From assembly GCF_003290025.1 (NCBI RefSeq), contig NZ_QNHG01000004.1:480058-544057 (forward strand): a stretch of 64,000 bases of DNA, written 5' to 3'. Source of the stretch: Pseudogemmobacter bohemicus (lineage in GTDB: Bacteria > Pseudomonadota > Alphaproteobacteria > Rhodobacterales > Rhodobacteraceae). The notes under the pieces were generated by a model. That model saw nothing but the letters and a program-made list of their open reading frames with translations. It had not been told where the DNA came from and made no database searches. Numbering within the stretch: the stretch's first letter is position 1; each line of letters opens with the position of its first letter. Below, piece by piece: positions 16,645 to 25,304 of this stretch. The position numbers and the translations under genes were made by a program.

Positions 16645-18654
16645 TCAGACGGGTTCCAGCAACCCCCGGCCCTTCAGCAAGGCCTCGACCCCCGGCATGG
16701 CGCCACGGAATTTCAGGTAGAGCTGCTCGGGATCCTCGGATCCGCCGGCCGAAAGGATGAACGTCTCCAGCCTGGCGGCGGTTGCCGGGTCAAAGGCATC
16801 CCCCGTCTCCTCAAAGGCGGCAAAGGCATCAGCATCCATCACCTCGGACCACATATAGCTGTAATAGCCCGAGCTATAGCCATCCCCCGAGAAGACATGC
16901 GCGAATTGCGGCGTCGCGTGCCGCATCGGGATCGCATGGGGCAGGCCGATTCCGGCCAGCACTCCGGCCTGTTTCTGCATCGGATCCTGCGGCGCGGGGC
17001 CAGAATGGAATTCCAGATCGACCAGCGCCGAAGCAAGGAATTCGACAGTGGCAAAGCCCTGATCATAGGTCGCGGCCCCCAGCAGCCGGTCGCGCAGATC
17101 CGCCGGCATCGCCTCGCCGGTCTGGTAATGGCGGGCATATTGCTCCAGCACTTCGGGCACTTCCAGCCAATGCTCGTACAGCTGGCTGGGAAGCTCGACG
17201 AAATCGCGCGCCACGCTGGTCCCCGAGATGAACCCATAGGTCACATCCGACAACATCTGATGCAGCGCATGGCCGAATTCGTGGAACAGCGTGCGCGCAT
17301 CGTCATAGGACAGAAGGCAGGGATCGCCTTTGGCAAAGTTGCAGACATTGACCACAATGGGGCGCTGATCGCCGCCCAGACGGCGCTGCGAACGGATCGC
17401 CGAACACCAGGCGCCCGAACGTTTCGAGCCGCGCGCGAAATAGTCACCAAGGAAAACAGCGACATGCCGGCCCTTGCGGGTCACCTCCCAGCCACGCACA
17501 TCCGGGTGGTAAAAGGGGCCGTCAATCTCGCGGAATTCCAGCCCAAAAAGCCGCGTCGCGCAGCCGAACATCGCTGCCAGCATCGCATCAAGCGAGAGAT
17601 AGGGCTTGATCGCCGCCTCATCGAGATCATGTTCCGCCAGCCGCCGCTTCTCGGAATAGTAGCGCCAGTCCCAGGGTTCCAGCGGGCCCGCAATACCGTC
17701 TGCATGCAGCATGGCTTCCAGCACCTGGCCATCCGCCAGTGCCTTGCGCTTTGCCGGCGCCCAGACCCGCATCAAGAGATCGCGAACCGCCTCGGGCGTC
17801 TTCGCCATCTCGGGTTCCAGCTTGAAATGGGCGAAATCCTGGTAGCCGAGCAGTTTCGCCCGCTCCGCACGCAGCCAAAGCGTCTCGGCCGCGACGCTCC
17901 GGTTATCGGTCGCGCCGCCATTGGCGCCGCGCAGAACCCAGGCCTCCCACGCCTTTTGCCGCAAAGACCGACGCGGCGAGAATTGCAAAAACGGCACAAT
18001 CAGCGAGCGAGACAGCGTCACAATCGGCCCAAGCCCGCGCTCCGCCCCGGCCGCGCGCGCGGCACCGGTCACGAAATCCGGCAGGCCTTCCAGATCGGCC
18101 TCGGCCAGTTCCATGAACCAGCTGCGCTCATCGGCCAGCAGATTTTGGCTGAAAGTGGTGCCAAGGCTTGCCAGCCGCGCTTTCACCTCGGTCAGCCGCG
18201 CGGCCTCGTCGCCCTCCAGCCCCGCCCCCGAGCGCACGAACATCCGCCGGTAAAGCTCCAGCACCCGCAGCTGCTCGGCGGTCAGATCAAGCGCCTCCCG
18301 CCCCTGCCACAGCGCGTCGATCTTCGCGAAAAGCCCCTTGTTATTGGTGACTTCCGAGGAAAACGCACTCAGCTTCGGAGCCAGATCGCGCTGCAAAGCC
18401 TCGCGCGCCTCGTTGGAATCCGCGCCGGCGAGATTGTAAAACACTCCCGCCACCTGGTCGAGCTCCTGCTCCGCCAGCTCCAGCGCCTCGATCACCCCCG
18501 CGAAATCTGCCGCATCCCCCGCGCCAATCGCGCGGGTCCGCCCGCGCGCCACCTCCAGCGCCGCATCGAAAGCCGGTGCGAAATCCTCGTCCCGGATCTG
18601 CGCAAAAGGCGGCAGGCCGAAAGGCGTATCCCATTTCTCCAGGAGAATATTCAT
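16645..18654 (-). CDS. dcp: M3-family metallopeptidase, peptidyl-dipeptidase Dcp type
   Basis: A 669-residue cytoplasmic zinc peptidase that degrades oligopeptides. The zinc site is intact: LFHEFGHALHQML (about residues 455-467, HExxH form) followed by the downstream Glu in DFVELPSQLYEHW. The latter segment, with SGTSVARDFVE before it, resembles Dcp rather than oligopeptidase A. Length is as expected for the family. The start MNILLEKWDTPFGLPPF at 18654 has GAGG upstream. It stands alone on the minus strand, with a dispersed repeat directly upstream and the amino-acid permease further upstream. Confidence 0.9.
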   Translation of the reverse strand: MNILLEKWDTPFGLPPFAQIRDEDFAPAFDAALEVARGRTRAIGAGDAADFAGVIEALELAEQELDQVAGVFYNLAGADSNEAREALQRDLAPKLSAFSSEVTNNKGLFAKIDALWQGREALDLTAEQLRVLELYRRMFVRSGAGLEGDEAARLTEVKARLASLGTTFSQNLLADERSWFMELAEADLEGLPDFVTGAARAAGAERGLGPIVTLSRSLIVPFLQFSPRRSLRQKAWEAWVLRGANGGATDNRSVAAETLWLRAERAKLLGYQDFAHFKLEPEMAKTPEAVRDLLMRVWAPAKRKALADGQVLEAMLHADGIAGPLEPWDWRYYSEKRRLAEHDLDEAAIKPYLSLDAMLAAMFGCATRLFGLEFREIDGPFYHPDVRGWEVTRKGRHVAVFLGDYFARGSKRSGAWCSAIRSQRRLGGDQRPIVVNVCNFAKGDPCLLSYDDARTLFHEFGHALHQMLSDVTYGFISGTSVARDFVELPSQLYEHWLEVPEVLEQYARHYQTGEAMPADLRDRLLGAATYDQGFATVEFLASALVDLEFHSGPAPQDPMQKQAGVLAGIGLPHAIPMRHATPQFAHVFSGDGYSSGYYSYMWSEVMDADAFAAFEETGDAFDPATAARLETFILSAGGSEDPEQLYLKFRGAMPGVEALLKGRGLLEPV

Positions 18655-18672
18655 CGCGAAACCTCTGCCCTT

Positions 18673-18699
18673 TTCATCTGTCTCTAAATATCCCGGGGG
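18673..18699. repeat. Dispersed ATATTT/GACAGATGAA-type repeat
   Basis: TTCATCTGTCTCTAAATATC followed by CCGGGG; same element as at 12461-12537, 38061 and 44516. It lies 19 bases before the Dcp start and is followed by two GC hairpins (GGCGCCCC/GGGGCGCC and GGGGGC/GCCCCC). Confidence 0.65.
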
Positions 18700-18723
18700 A
18701 GGCGCCCCGCAAGGGGCGCCGGG

Positions 18724-18846
18724 GGCAGCGCCCCCAATAAACGGTTCGGCTGGCAGCGCCCCCAATAAACGGTTCGACCGGCAGCGCCCCCAGTAAACGG
18801 CTCGGCCGGCAGCGCCCCCAGTAAACGGCTCGGCCGGCAGCGCCCC
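18724..18846. repeat. 28-bp tandem repeat, four full copies and one partial
   Basis: Units start at 18724, 18752, 18780 and 18808, with a partial fifth at 18836 running into the stop codon of the permease gene. Each unit begins GGCAGCGCCCCCA and contains TAAACGG; differences between units are only a few bases. The spacing of 28 is not a codon multiple and no protein is encoded. It lies just downstream of the permease on its own strand. Confidence 0.85.
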
Positions 18847-19622
18847 TAACCCGGCCGCGCCGCCAGCCGCCGCTCGATCCAGCGCAACACCAGAGACAAG
18901 CTCAGCGTCATCACCAGATAGAGCATCGCCGCGACGTTATAGGTCTCCATATAACGGAAATTGGCCGAGGCCGCGACCTTGGCCAGCTGCGCGATATCGG
19001 TGACGCCCAATACCGCCACCAGCGAGCTGTCCTTCACCATGGCGATGAAATCATTGCCCAAAGGCGGCAGGATCAGCCGGAAGGCCTGGGGCAACACCAC
19101 CAGCCGAAAACGCTGCCAGCGGCTGAGGCCAAGCGCATCCGCCGCCTCGATCTGCCCCTCGCCCACTGCCGATATCCCGGCACGGAAGATCTCGGCCAGA
19201 AAGGCGGAATAGGCCAGAACCAGCGCCAGCACCGCCCGCCACAGCAGCGGAAAATCCCGCGTGGTCAGCGGATCGGCCCCGATCCGGCTGCCCACTCCGT
19301 TCACCGCCAGGATCAGCAAAGGCGCCAGCGCGAAGGCCACATATAAAAGCAGCACCATAATCGGGATGCCACGCATCAGCTCGATATAGAACCGCGCAAT
19401 CTGCCGGAGCCAGACGCGCCGCGACAGCGCCATCATCGCCAGAACCAGCCCCAGCAGGCAGGCGCCGACATAAGCGATGATCGAAACGAGAACCGTGATC
19501 CCGATCCCGTCCGAGAGCATCACCAGCGCCGCGCGGTAATGCTCATCCGACAGGATGCCGGCAAAGCCCCAGCCCAGCAGCACCCCGATTGCCACCAGCC
19601 ACCAGGGGAAGTCGCCCCCCAC
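18846..19622 (-). CDS. Polar amino-acid ABC transporter permease (HisM/GltK type)
   Basis: A 258-residue inner-membrane protein with about five or six helices. The EAA loop that docks the ATPase is visible as GQIEAADALGLSRWQRFRLVVLPQAFRLILPPLGNDFIAMVKDSSL (about residues 155-200), typical of polar amino-acid permeases. An N-terminal helix precedes the permease core. The start is uncertain: GTG at 19622 gives the full N-terminal helix but has no clear ribosome site. The binding protein gene lies 78 bases upstream on the same strand. No ATPase gene and no second permease are adjacent, so a homomeric permease and an unlinked ATPase are likely. Confidence 0.85.
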   Translation of the reverse strand: MGGDFPWWLVAIGVLLGWGFAGILSDEHYRAALVMLSDGIGITVLVSIIAYVGACLLGLVLAMMALSRRVWLRQIARFYIELMRGIPIMVLLLYVAFALAPLLILAVNGVGSRIGADPLTTRDFPLLWRAVLALVLAYSAFLAEIFRAGISAVGEGQIEAADALGLSRWQRFRLVVLPQAFRLILPPLGNDFIAMVKDSSLVAVLGVTDIAQLAKVAASANFRYMETYNVAAMLYLVMTLSLSLVLRWIERRLAARPG

Positions 19623-19700
19623 GCGCTGCCCCGCCCCGTGTGCCGCCCCGTGCGCCGCTCTGAGCCCCCCTCTGTGCCCCGCACCATCGCCGCCCGGGCC

Positions 19701-20516
19701 TCAGCCGCCTTCCTTCGTCTCAAAGAACCATTTGCGGTTCAGTATCTCCAGGGTGCCATCGGCCTCCATCGCACGGATCGCCGCATCAAACGGCGCCACC
19801 AGGTCCGAGCCCTTCGGGAAGATGAAGCCGAATTCCTCAGACCCCAGCGGCTCGCCAATGATCTTCAGCGCGCCGCCCGAGGCATCGACATAGCCATGCG
19901 CAGCGGTGCTGTCCGACAGAACCAGATCGACATCGCCGGTCTGCAACGCCGCCAGCCCGGCGCCGAAGGTCTCGAATTTCACGATGCGCGGATTTTTCTC
20001 GTCACCGTCCAACACGTCATAGACGCCGACATAGAAGGGCGTGGTGCCCGGCTGCGCCGCCATCAGCAGGCCCGGATCGGCGGCAAATGTCGCCGCATCG
20101 GTAAAGCGGTTCTCATCGCCCCTGACCACCATCAGCATCTGCGACAGCATATAGGGCTGCGAGAAATCCACCGCCTCCAGCCGCTCTTCCTTGATGGTGA
20201 TGCCATTCATCGCAACATCATATTGCCCGGCCGAAATCGCCGGGATCATCGCATCCCAGCTGGTATTCTCATATTTCACCGAGAGGTTCAGCCGTTTCGC
20301 GATCTCGGTGACGGCATCATATTCCCAGCCGACGGGTTTACCCTCATTCCCGATGTATTGCAGCGGCGGATAGGTGTTCTCGGTCGCCACCACGATCTCG
20401 CGCCCGGCCAGATCCGGCGGGGTCTCTGCCATCGCCACCGACACCAGCGCGGTCCCGGCCGCGCCGGCCAGAAAAAGCGCGGCAAGGGCTGTCCTGAGGG
20501 TCTGAGCGGGCATCAT
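19701..20516 (-). CDS. Periplasmic amino-acid-binding protein of an ABC transporter
   Basis: A 271-residue family 3 solute-binding protein. A signal peptide with cleavage near VSVAMAE is followed by TENTYPPLQYIGNEGKPVGWEYDAVTEIAKRL, then WDAMIPAISAGQYDVAMNGITIKEERLEAVDFSQPYM, both hallmark segments of amino-acid-binding proteins. The C-terminus ends with the typical NRKWFF. Of three clustered ATGs the one at 20516 has GGAG at the best distance. It is cotranscribed with the permease at 18846-19622. Ligand specificity cannot be read. Confidence 0.9.
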   Translation of the reverse strand: MMPAQTLRTALAALFLAGAAGTALVSVAMAETPPDLAGREIVVATENTYPPLQYIGNEGKPVGWEYDAVTEIAKRLNLSVKYENTSWDAMIPAISAGQYDVAMNGITIKEERLEAVDFSQPYMLSQMLMVVRGDENRFTDAATFAADPGLLMAAQPGTTPFYVGVYDVLDGDEKNPRIVKFETFGAGLAALQTGDVDLVLSDSTAAHGYVDASGGALKIIGEPLGSEEFGFIFPKGSDLVAPFDAAIRAMEADGTLEILNRKWFFETKEGG

Positions 20517-20707
20517 CGGCATACTCCTGCGGCTGGGTGGCGCGACTATGCCGATGGGGCCGCCCCCTGGCAAGCCCGTGCAGGTGCCGGGAAAAGGGCG
20601 GAAATGACCGCAAAAGCCGCGTATATGAACCGCATCCCTGCCGGAAAGATGCTATTGCGGGCATATGCCGCATCTTGCGGCGGCACAGCCCTGCAAAGGG
20701 GAAAGCC

Positions 20708-21301
20708 ATGACGGAAATCCTGGCCGAAAACGATCTTCCCGCCTGGCGGCGGCACAGGCGCGCGGCGCTGCTGGCCGCCCGCGACACCCTCCCGACCGCG
20801 AGGCGGCAGGAGGTGGCCCTGGACCTTGGCCGCCATCTCGATCAGTTCCTGGCCGGGCGCGGGCTTTTGCGCCCCGGCATCATACTCTCGGGCTATTGGC
20901 CGATCAAATCCGAACCCGATCTCAGGCCCTGGATGCTGCGGCTTGAGGCGCAGGGCATCCGGCTGGCGCTGCCGGTGGTTGAGACCCGTGCTGCACCGCT
21001 GGCCTTCCGCCCCTGGACCAAAGGCGCCGCGATGGAGCGCGGGCACTGGAACATCCTCGTCCCTGCCACAACAGACCATGTGATCCCCGATATCACGCTG
21101 GCGCCACTGGTAGGATGGGACCGGTCGGGCTACCGGCTCGGCTATGGCGGCGGCTATTTTGACCGCACGCTGGCGGCACTGAACCCGCGCCCGGTTGCGA
21201 TCGGGGTCGGCTTTCAGGAGGCGGAACTCGCGACCATCCACCCGCAGCCGCATGATATCGGGCTTGATGCCATCCTTACCGAAGCGGGGCAGCAGGTCTG
21301 A
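20708..21301 (+). CDS. 5-formyltetrahydrofolate cyclo-ligase
   Basis: A 197-residue cytosolic enzyme that converts 5-formyl-THF to 5,10-methenyl-THF with ATP. The family signature WDRSGYRLGYGGGYFDRTL sits at about residues 140-158, preceded by the N-terminal basic segment RRHRRAALLAARDTL and the motif YWPIKSEPDLRP. The start at 20708 follows AAAGGGG. In many proteobacteria this gene lies beside 6S RNA; I could not recognise such an RNA here. It is divergent from the amino-acid-binding protein gene, with 191 bases between starts. Confidence 0.92.
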   Translation: MTEILAENDLPAWRRHRRAALLAARDTLPTARRQEVALDLGRHLDQFLAGRGLLRPGIILSGYWPIKSEPDLRPWMLRLEAQGIRLALPVVETRAAPLAFRPWTKGAAMERGHWNILVPATTDHVIPDITLAPLVGWDRSGYRLGYGGGYFDRTLAALNPRPVAIGVGFQEAELATIHPQPHDIGLDAILTEAGQQV

Positions 21302-21376
21302 GCCGCAGGAAGGAAGGCCACCACAACCCCGCCTGCAGCCGCCACAGCCCCGCTCTCAACCGCCGCAGCCCCGTTC

Positions 21377-22411
21377 TCAGCCGCCACAGGCGGGGCAGCC
21401 CTTGCGCTTTTTCACCCGGATCATCCGCGTCTCGGCGTAAAGCGCGTCATGGATCATCAGCCGGCCCATCAGCCCCTCACCGGCACCGGTGATGTGCTTC
21501 ACCGCCTCCAGCGCCATCATCGCGCCAATCACCCCGGGCAAGGGCGCCACCACCCCCGCCCCGGCACAGGACGGCACCATGCCGGGCGCCGGGCGCTCGG
21601 GGAAAACGCATTCATAACAGGGCCCGCCTTGCGCCGGATCCCAGAGCGACAGCTGCCCCTCCCATTGCGTCATCGCGCCCGAGATCAGCGGTTTTCCCAG
21701 CCGGGCGCAGACCCGGTTCACGAGATAGCGGGTGTCGAAATTATCCGTCCCGTCCAGCACAAGGTCGTAATCGGCGATCAGCGCCTCGGCCACATTCTCA
21801 TCAAGCCGCCGCTGATAGGGGCGGATCTCGACAAAAGGGTTCAGCGCCTTCATCGCGGCCTCGGCCGAGAAGACCTTGGGCGTGCCGATCCCGGCATCCG
21901 TATGGATGATCTGGCGCTGCAGATTGGGCAGTTCGACCAGATCATCGTCGATCACGCCGATCTCGCCCAGCCCGGCCCCCGCCAGATACAGCAGAACCGG
22001 AGAGCCGAGCCCCCCCGCCCCCACCACCAGCACCTTCGCCGCTTTCAGCTTTTGCTGACCGGGGCCGCCGATCTCGCGCAGAAAAAGGTGGCGGGCATAG
22101 CGGCTGACCTCGGCCTGGGAAAACGGCCCCTCGGGCAGCGGCATCCCGGCTTCAGCCACCCGGTTGCCGGCCCCGGCGCGCAGATAGCGCAGGAGGTGGC
22201 GGTAGCACTGGATCAACACCACCACCGATCCCAGCACGAGGAAATACCGGATATCCCAGCCCAGCCGGGCATTCACCCGCTCGACACCATACCAGCCGAT
22301 CCCGGCCTGGAGGCAGACCCAGAACAGCGCAACGAGAATGGTCGTCCGCCGCCCGAGCCAGGTCGAAAGCAGCATCGCCAGCAGGAAGAACACCGTCGGA
22401 TTGTCGAACAT
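21377..22411 (-). CDS. moeB: MoeB/ThiF-family adenylyltransferase with N-terminal membrane segments
   Basis: A 344-residue E1-like enzyme that adenylates the C-terminal glycine of MoaD- or ThiS-type sulfur carriers. The ATP-binding VLVVGAGGLGSPVLLYLAGAG lies near residue 130, followed by the Asp motif GVIDDDLVELPNLQRQIIHTDAGIG. LDGTDNFDTRYLVN and zinc cysteines CYEC and CPAC complete the domain. Residues 1-80 are unusual: two hydrophobic segments (TVFFLLAMLLSTWLG and FLVLGSVVVLIQ) precede the enzyme domain, so the protein may be membrane-attached. The start at 22411 has GGGAG upstream. The dut gene lies 30 bases upstream, so the two may be one transcript. Confidence 0.88.
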   Translation of the reverse strand: MFDNPTVFFLLAMLLSTWLGRRTTILVALFWVCLQAGIGWYGVERVNARLGWDIRYFLVLGSVVVLIQCYRHLLRYLRAGAGNRVAEAGMPLPEGPFSQAEVSRYARHLFLREIGGPGQQKLKAAKVLVVGAGGLGSPVLLYLAGAGLGEIGVIDDDLVELPNLQRQIIHTDAGIGTPKVFSAEAAMKALNPFVEIRPYQRRLDENVAEALIADYDLVLDGTDNFDTRYLVNRVCARLGKPLISGAMTQWEGQLSLWDPAQGGPCYECVFPERPAPGMVPSCAGAGVVAPLPGVIGAMMALEAVKHITGAGEGLMGRLMIHDALYAETRMIRVKKRKGCPACGG

Positions 22412-22441
22412 CTGCGCTCTCCCGCCCTGTCAGACCCGGCC

Positions 22442-22897
22442 TCAGCCGCCGGTCGAGCCAAATCCGCCGGCACCGCGCTGCGTCTGCGTGCTGAATTCCC
22501 CGACCACCCGGAAATCGGGGCGCAGCACCGGCACAAAGATCATCTGGGCGATGCGCTCGCCCGGGATGATTTCAATCGGGTCCGAGCCTGCGGGGTTGCG
22601 GTTCCAGACCGAGACCATGATCTCTCCGGTATAATCCGGGTCGATCAGCCCGGTGCCATTGCCCATCACAAGGCCCTTCTTGTGGCCCAGCCCCGAGCGC
22701 GGCAGCACCAGCGCCGCCAGCGACAGATCGCCGAAATTCAGTGCGATGCCCGATTTCACCAGCACAGCCGGTGCCTGAGGCGCAACCAGCATCGGCGCGT
22801 CGATACAGGCCATCAGATCCACGGCGGCGGCGCCCGCGCTCTGATAGCGGGGCAGGCCCCAGTCATTCAGGCGGGGATCGAGAATCCTGACTTCCAC
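22442..22897 (-). CDS. dut: dUTP diphosphatase
   Basis: A 151-residue trimeric enzyme that hydrolyses dUTP to dUMP. The conserved motifs are all present: AAVDLMA (motif 1), LPRSGLGHKKGL (2), NGTGLIDPDYTGEI (3), GERIAQMIF (4) and the C-terminal RGAGGFGSTG (5). The start is a GTG at 22897 with GGAG seven bases before it, giving the standard length; an upstream ATG would add 21 unlikely residues. It is probably cotranscribed with moeB, which starts 30 bases downstream. Confidence 0.95.
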   Translation of the reverse strand: MEVRILDPRLNDWGLPRYQSAGAAAVDLMACIDAPMLVAPQAPAVLVKSGIALNFGDLSLAALVLPRSGLGHKKGLVMGNGTGLIDPDYTGEIMVSVWNRNPAGSDPIEIIPGERIAQMIFVPVLRPDFRVVGEFSTQTQRGAGGFGSTGG

Positions 22898-23040
22898 GGG
22901 CTGGCTCCTGTGCGGGGAATGGCCCCTCTTAGCAACCGCCCTCACGGCACACAATATCACGGCGAGCCGCCCTTGCGCATCCCCGCCGGGCGGGCGAGAC
23001 TGCCGCGACGCGACCCCAAGACGCGACCTGGACTGGAAGC

Positions 23041-23934
23041 ATGATGGCGCTGGAACCGCTGCGCAAACTGATCGCCGGCACTATTCTGAAGATCACCGGC
23101 AGCGGCCAGATCCGCTTTGATGCGCCCCCGGGCGATCCCGGCCTGTTCGGGCCGGATGCCGTTTGCTGGCGGGTTCATGCCGATTTCGTGCCGATGGTGG
23201 TGGGGGGTGTCTCGGCGCTCCTCTTGCAGATGCTGCATCCGCTGGCGATTGCCGGGGTCTGGGACCATTCGAATTTCCGGGATGATGTGATGGGGCGGCT
23301 GGCGCGCACGGCGCAGTTCATCGCCGGCACCACCTATGCGGCACGGGCCGAGGCGGAAACCCTGATCGCCCGCGTCCGCCGCATCCATGAGCGGGTGCAG
23401 GGCAAGGATGCCTCGGGCCAGCCCTACAGCGCCTCGGATCCCGATCTGCTGACCTGGGTTCATGTGGCCGAGGTTTCGGGCTTTCTTGCCGCCCATCTGC
23501 GCTTTACCGAGCCGGATATGCCCATTGCGGAACAGGACCGCTATTACGCGGAAATGGCGCTGGTCGCACGGATGCTGGGCGCGCGGGATGTGCCGGAGAC
23601 GGCGGCAGCGGTGCAGGATTACCTGGCTGGCATGGTGCCGCAGCTGCGTTTTGACGACCGCGTGGCCGAGGTTTTGCGGGTGATTTCGACCGCGCCGGTC
23701 AGGCCGGCGGCTCTGGGCGTGTTTCGCAAGATGGTGACCGTCAGTGCCTTTCAGATCCTGCCCGATCCGATCCGGGCGCTTTATCCACGCAAGGCGCAGC
23801 CGCGTTTCCCGGTGGCCTCGGGGCTGATGGGCATGGCCACGCCCGCCGGTCGCTGGGCGATGCAGGGCGGCGTGGCGCGACGCGCCAGAGCGCGGGTGGC
23901 GGCGGGAAACCCTGCCCCATCGCCGATGGTCTGA
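23041..23934 (+). CDS. DUF2236/MpaB-like oxygenase-family protein
   Basis: A 297-residue protein of the DUF2236 (latex-clearing/MpaB-like) family, which may bind heme and act on oxygen. Visible motifs are WRVHADFVPMVVGGVSALLLQMLHPLAIAGVWDHSNFRDDVMGRLARTAQFI, where the His in MLHP is the likely heme-binding position, and DLLTWVHVAEVSGF in the second half. The family has few studied members; the biochemical role here is unknown. It is a single gene, divergent from dut. Confidence 0.8.
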   Translation: MMALEPLRKLIAGTILKITGSGQIRFDAPPGDPGLFGPDAVCWRVHADFVPMVVGGVSALLLQMLHPLAIAGVWDHSNFRDDVMGRLARTAQFIAGTTYAARAEAETLIARVRRIHERVQGKDASGQPYSASDPDLLTWVHVAEVSGFLAAHLRFTEPDMPIAEQDRYYAEMALVARMLGARDVPETAAAVQDYLAGMVPQLRFDDRVAEVLRVISTAPVRPAALGVFRKMVTVSAFQILPDPIRALYPRKAQPRFPVASGLMGMATPAGRWAMQGGVARRARARVAAGNPAPSPMV

Positions 23935-23949
23935 ACTCCTCCCGCGCCG

Positions 23950-24045
23950 TGAAACCGGCAGCGGGCCAGGTGCGGAAGTTGGACGCGGAAGTCAGGTGCG
24001 GAAGTCGGGCACAGAAATCAGGCGCGGAAGTCAGGCTGGTTCAGG
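23950..24045. repeat. Short imperfect direct repeats (GCGGAAGTC-type)
   Basis: Five to six copies of a 10-15 base unit built on GGTGCGGAAGT, GGACGCGGAAGTCAG and GGCGCGGAAGTCAGG follow the DUF2236 stop. They look like local duplication; no coding role is apparent. Confidence 0.5.
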
Positions 24046-24154
24046 CCCCGCAGGCTGGCCCTGGTATATGGTTCCAGAGCCTCGCCTGGCTTTCGGGGCG
24101 CGGGATGCGCCGGTTTCTGGCCCCGAAGACTGACCCGAGAGACTGGCAACCGAT

Positions 24155-25252
24155 TCAGGCGTTGAACAGGAAGTGGAGCACGTCGCCGTCCTTCACCTCA
24201 TAGGTCTTGCCCTCGACACGGAACTTGCCGGCCTCTTTCGCGCCGGCCTCGCCCTTGCCGGCGATGTAATCGTCATAGCCGATGGTCTCGGCGCGAATGA
24301 AACCCTTCTCAAAGTCGCCATGGATCACGCCCGCCGCCTGGGGTGCCAGCATGCCTTTGGTGATCGTCCAGGCGCGGGCCTCTTTCGGGCCGATGGTGAA
24401 ATAGGTCTGCAGACCCAGAAGCGCATAGCCCGCCCGGATCAGCCGGTCGAGGCCGGGCTCGGTCAGGCCCATCTCCTCCAGGAAGATGCCCGCATCCTCA
24501 TCGGGAAGCTGCGCCAGTTCCTCTTCGATGCGGGCAGAGATCACCACGGTTGCAGCCCCCTGGGCCGCAGCCATTTCCGCCACGCGGGCCGACTGGCTGT
24601 TGCCCGTGCCAGCCGAGGCCTCTTCGACATTGCAGACATAAAGCACCGGCTTCGCGGTCAGAAGCTGCAAGAGCTTCCACTGTTTCTGGTCATCCTCATG
24701 CACCTTGACCGTGCGGGCGGGCTGGCCCGCCTCCAGTGCGGTCTGGGCCTGGGCCAGCAGCCGGTCCTGGTCGGCCGCATCCTTGTCACCCGATTTGATC
24801 TTGCGGGCGAGATTGGCGCGGCGGCGCTCAAGGCTTTCGAGATCGGCGAGCATCAGCTCCATCTCGATGGTCTCGGCATCGGCGACCGGGTCAATCCGGC
24901 CTTCGACATGGGTGATGTCGCCATCTTCAAAGCAGCGCAGCACATGGGCGATAGCGTCGCATTCGCGGATATTGGCGAGGAACTGGTTGCCGAGCCCCTC
25001 GCCTTTCGAGGCCCCGCGCACGAGGCCGGCGATATCCACGAACGTCATCCGCGCCGGGATGATCTGTTTCGATCCGGCAATCGCCGCCAGCTTGTCGATC
25101 CGCGCATCCGGCACCGCCACCTCGCCCACATTGGGCTCGATGGTGCAGAAGGGGAAATTCGCCGCCTGGGCCGCAGCGGTCCGCGTCAGCGCGTTGAAGA
25201 GCGTGGACTTGCCCACATTCGGCAGGCCGACAATACCCATCTTAAAGCCCAT
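24155..25252 (-). CDS. ychF: YchF/OLA1-family ATPase
   Basis: A 365-residue ribosome-associated P-loop protein involved in translation and oxidative-stress responses. It has Walker [10 protein letters not shown] at residues 9-17, the Switch I motif [12 protein letters not shown], the G3 motif [10 protein letters not shown] and a C-terminal TGS domain ending in [12 protein letters not shown]. The G4 position reads NVEE instead of NKxD, which in this family explains preference for ATP over GTP. The start at 25252 has GGAGGG upstream. A single gene. Confidence 0.95.
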   Translation of the reverse strand: MGFKMGIVGLPNVGKSTLFNALTRTAAAQAANFPFCTIEPNVGEVAVPDARIDKLAAIAGSKQIIPARMTFVDIAGLVRGASKGEGLGNQFLANIRECDAIAHVLRCFEDGDITHVEGRIDPVADAETIEMELMLADLESLERRRANLARKIKSGDKDAADQDRLLAQAQTALEAGQPARTVKVHEDDQKQWKLLQLLTAKPVLYVCNVEEASAGTGNSQSARVAEMAAAQGAATVVISARIEEELAQLPDEDAGIFLEEMGLTEPGLDRLIRAGYALLGLQTYFTIGPKEARAWTITKGMLAPQAAGVIHGDFEKGFIRAETIGYDDYIAGKGEAGAKEAGKFRVEGKTYEVKDGDVLHFLFNA

Positions 25253-25304
25253 TTCCGGCCCTCCATAGCTTATGGGGGCCAGTTAGACGGTTGCGGGCGC
25301 GGGA

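Noticed and set aside
16582-18687. Open frame of about 700 codons on the plus strand
   Set aside because: It is antisense to the M3 peptidase, is rich in Arg, His, Gln and Pro, and has no family resemblance; high G+C opens such frames.
18724-18846. CRISPR array
   Set aside because: Units are contiguous without spacers; it is a simple tandem repeat. No cas genes are present in the window.
20517-20707. 6S RNA upstream of the 5-formyl-THF cyclo-ligase gene
   Set aside because: The interval before the gene is short, and I could not find the long stem with central bubble expected for 6S RNA.
21449-23044. Plus-strand open frame of about 531 codons
   Set aside because: Antisense to moeB and dut, both of which are clearly real.
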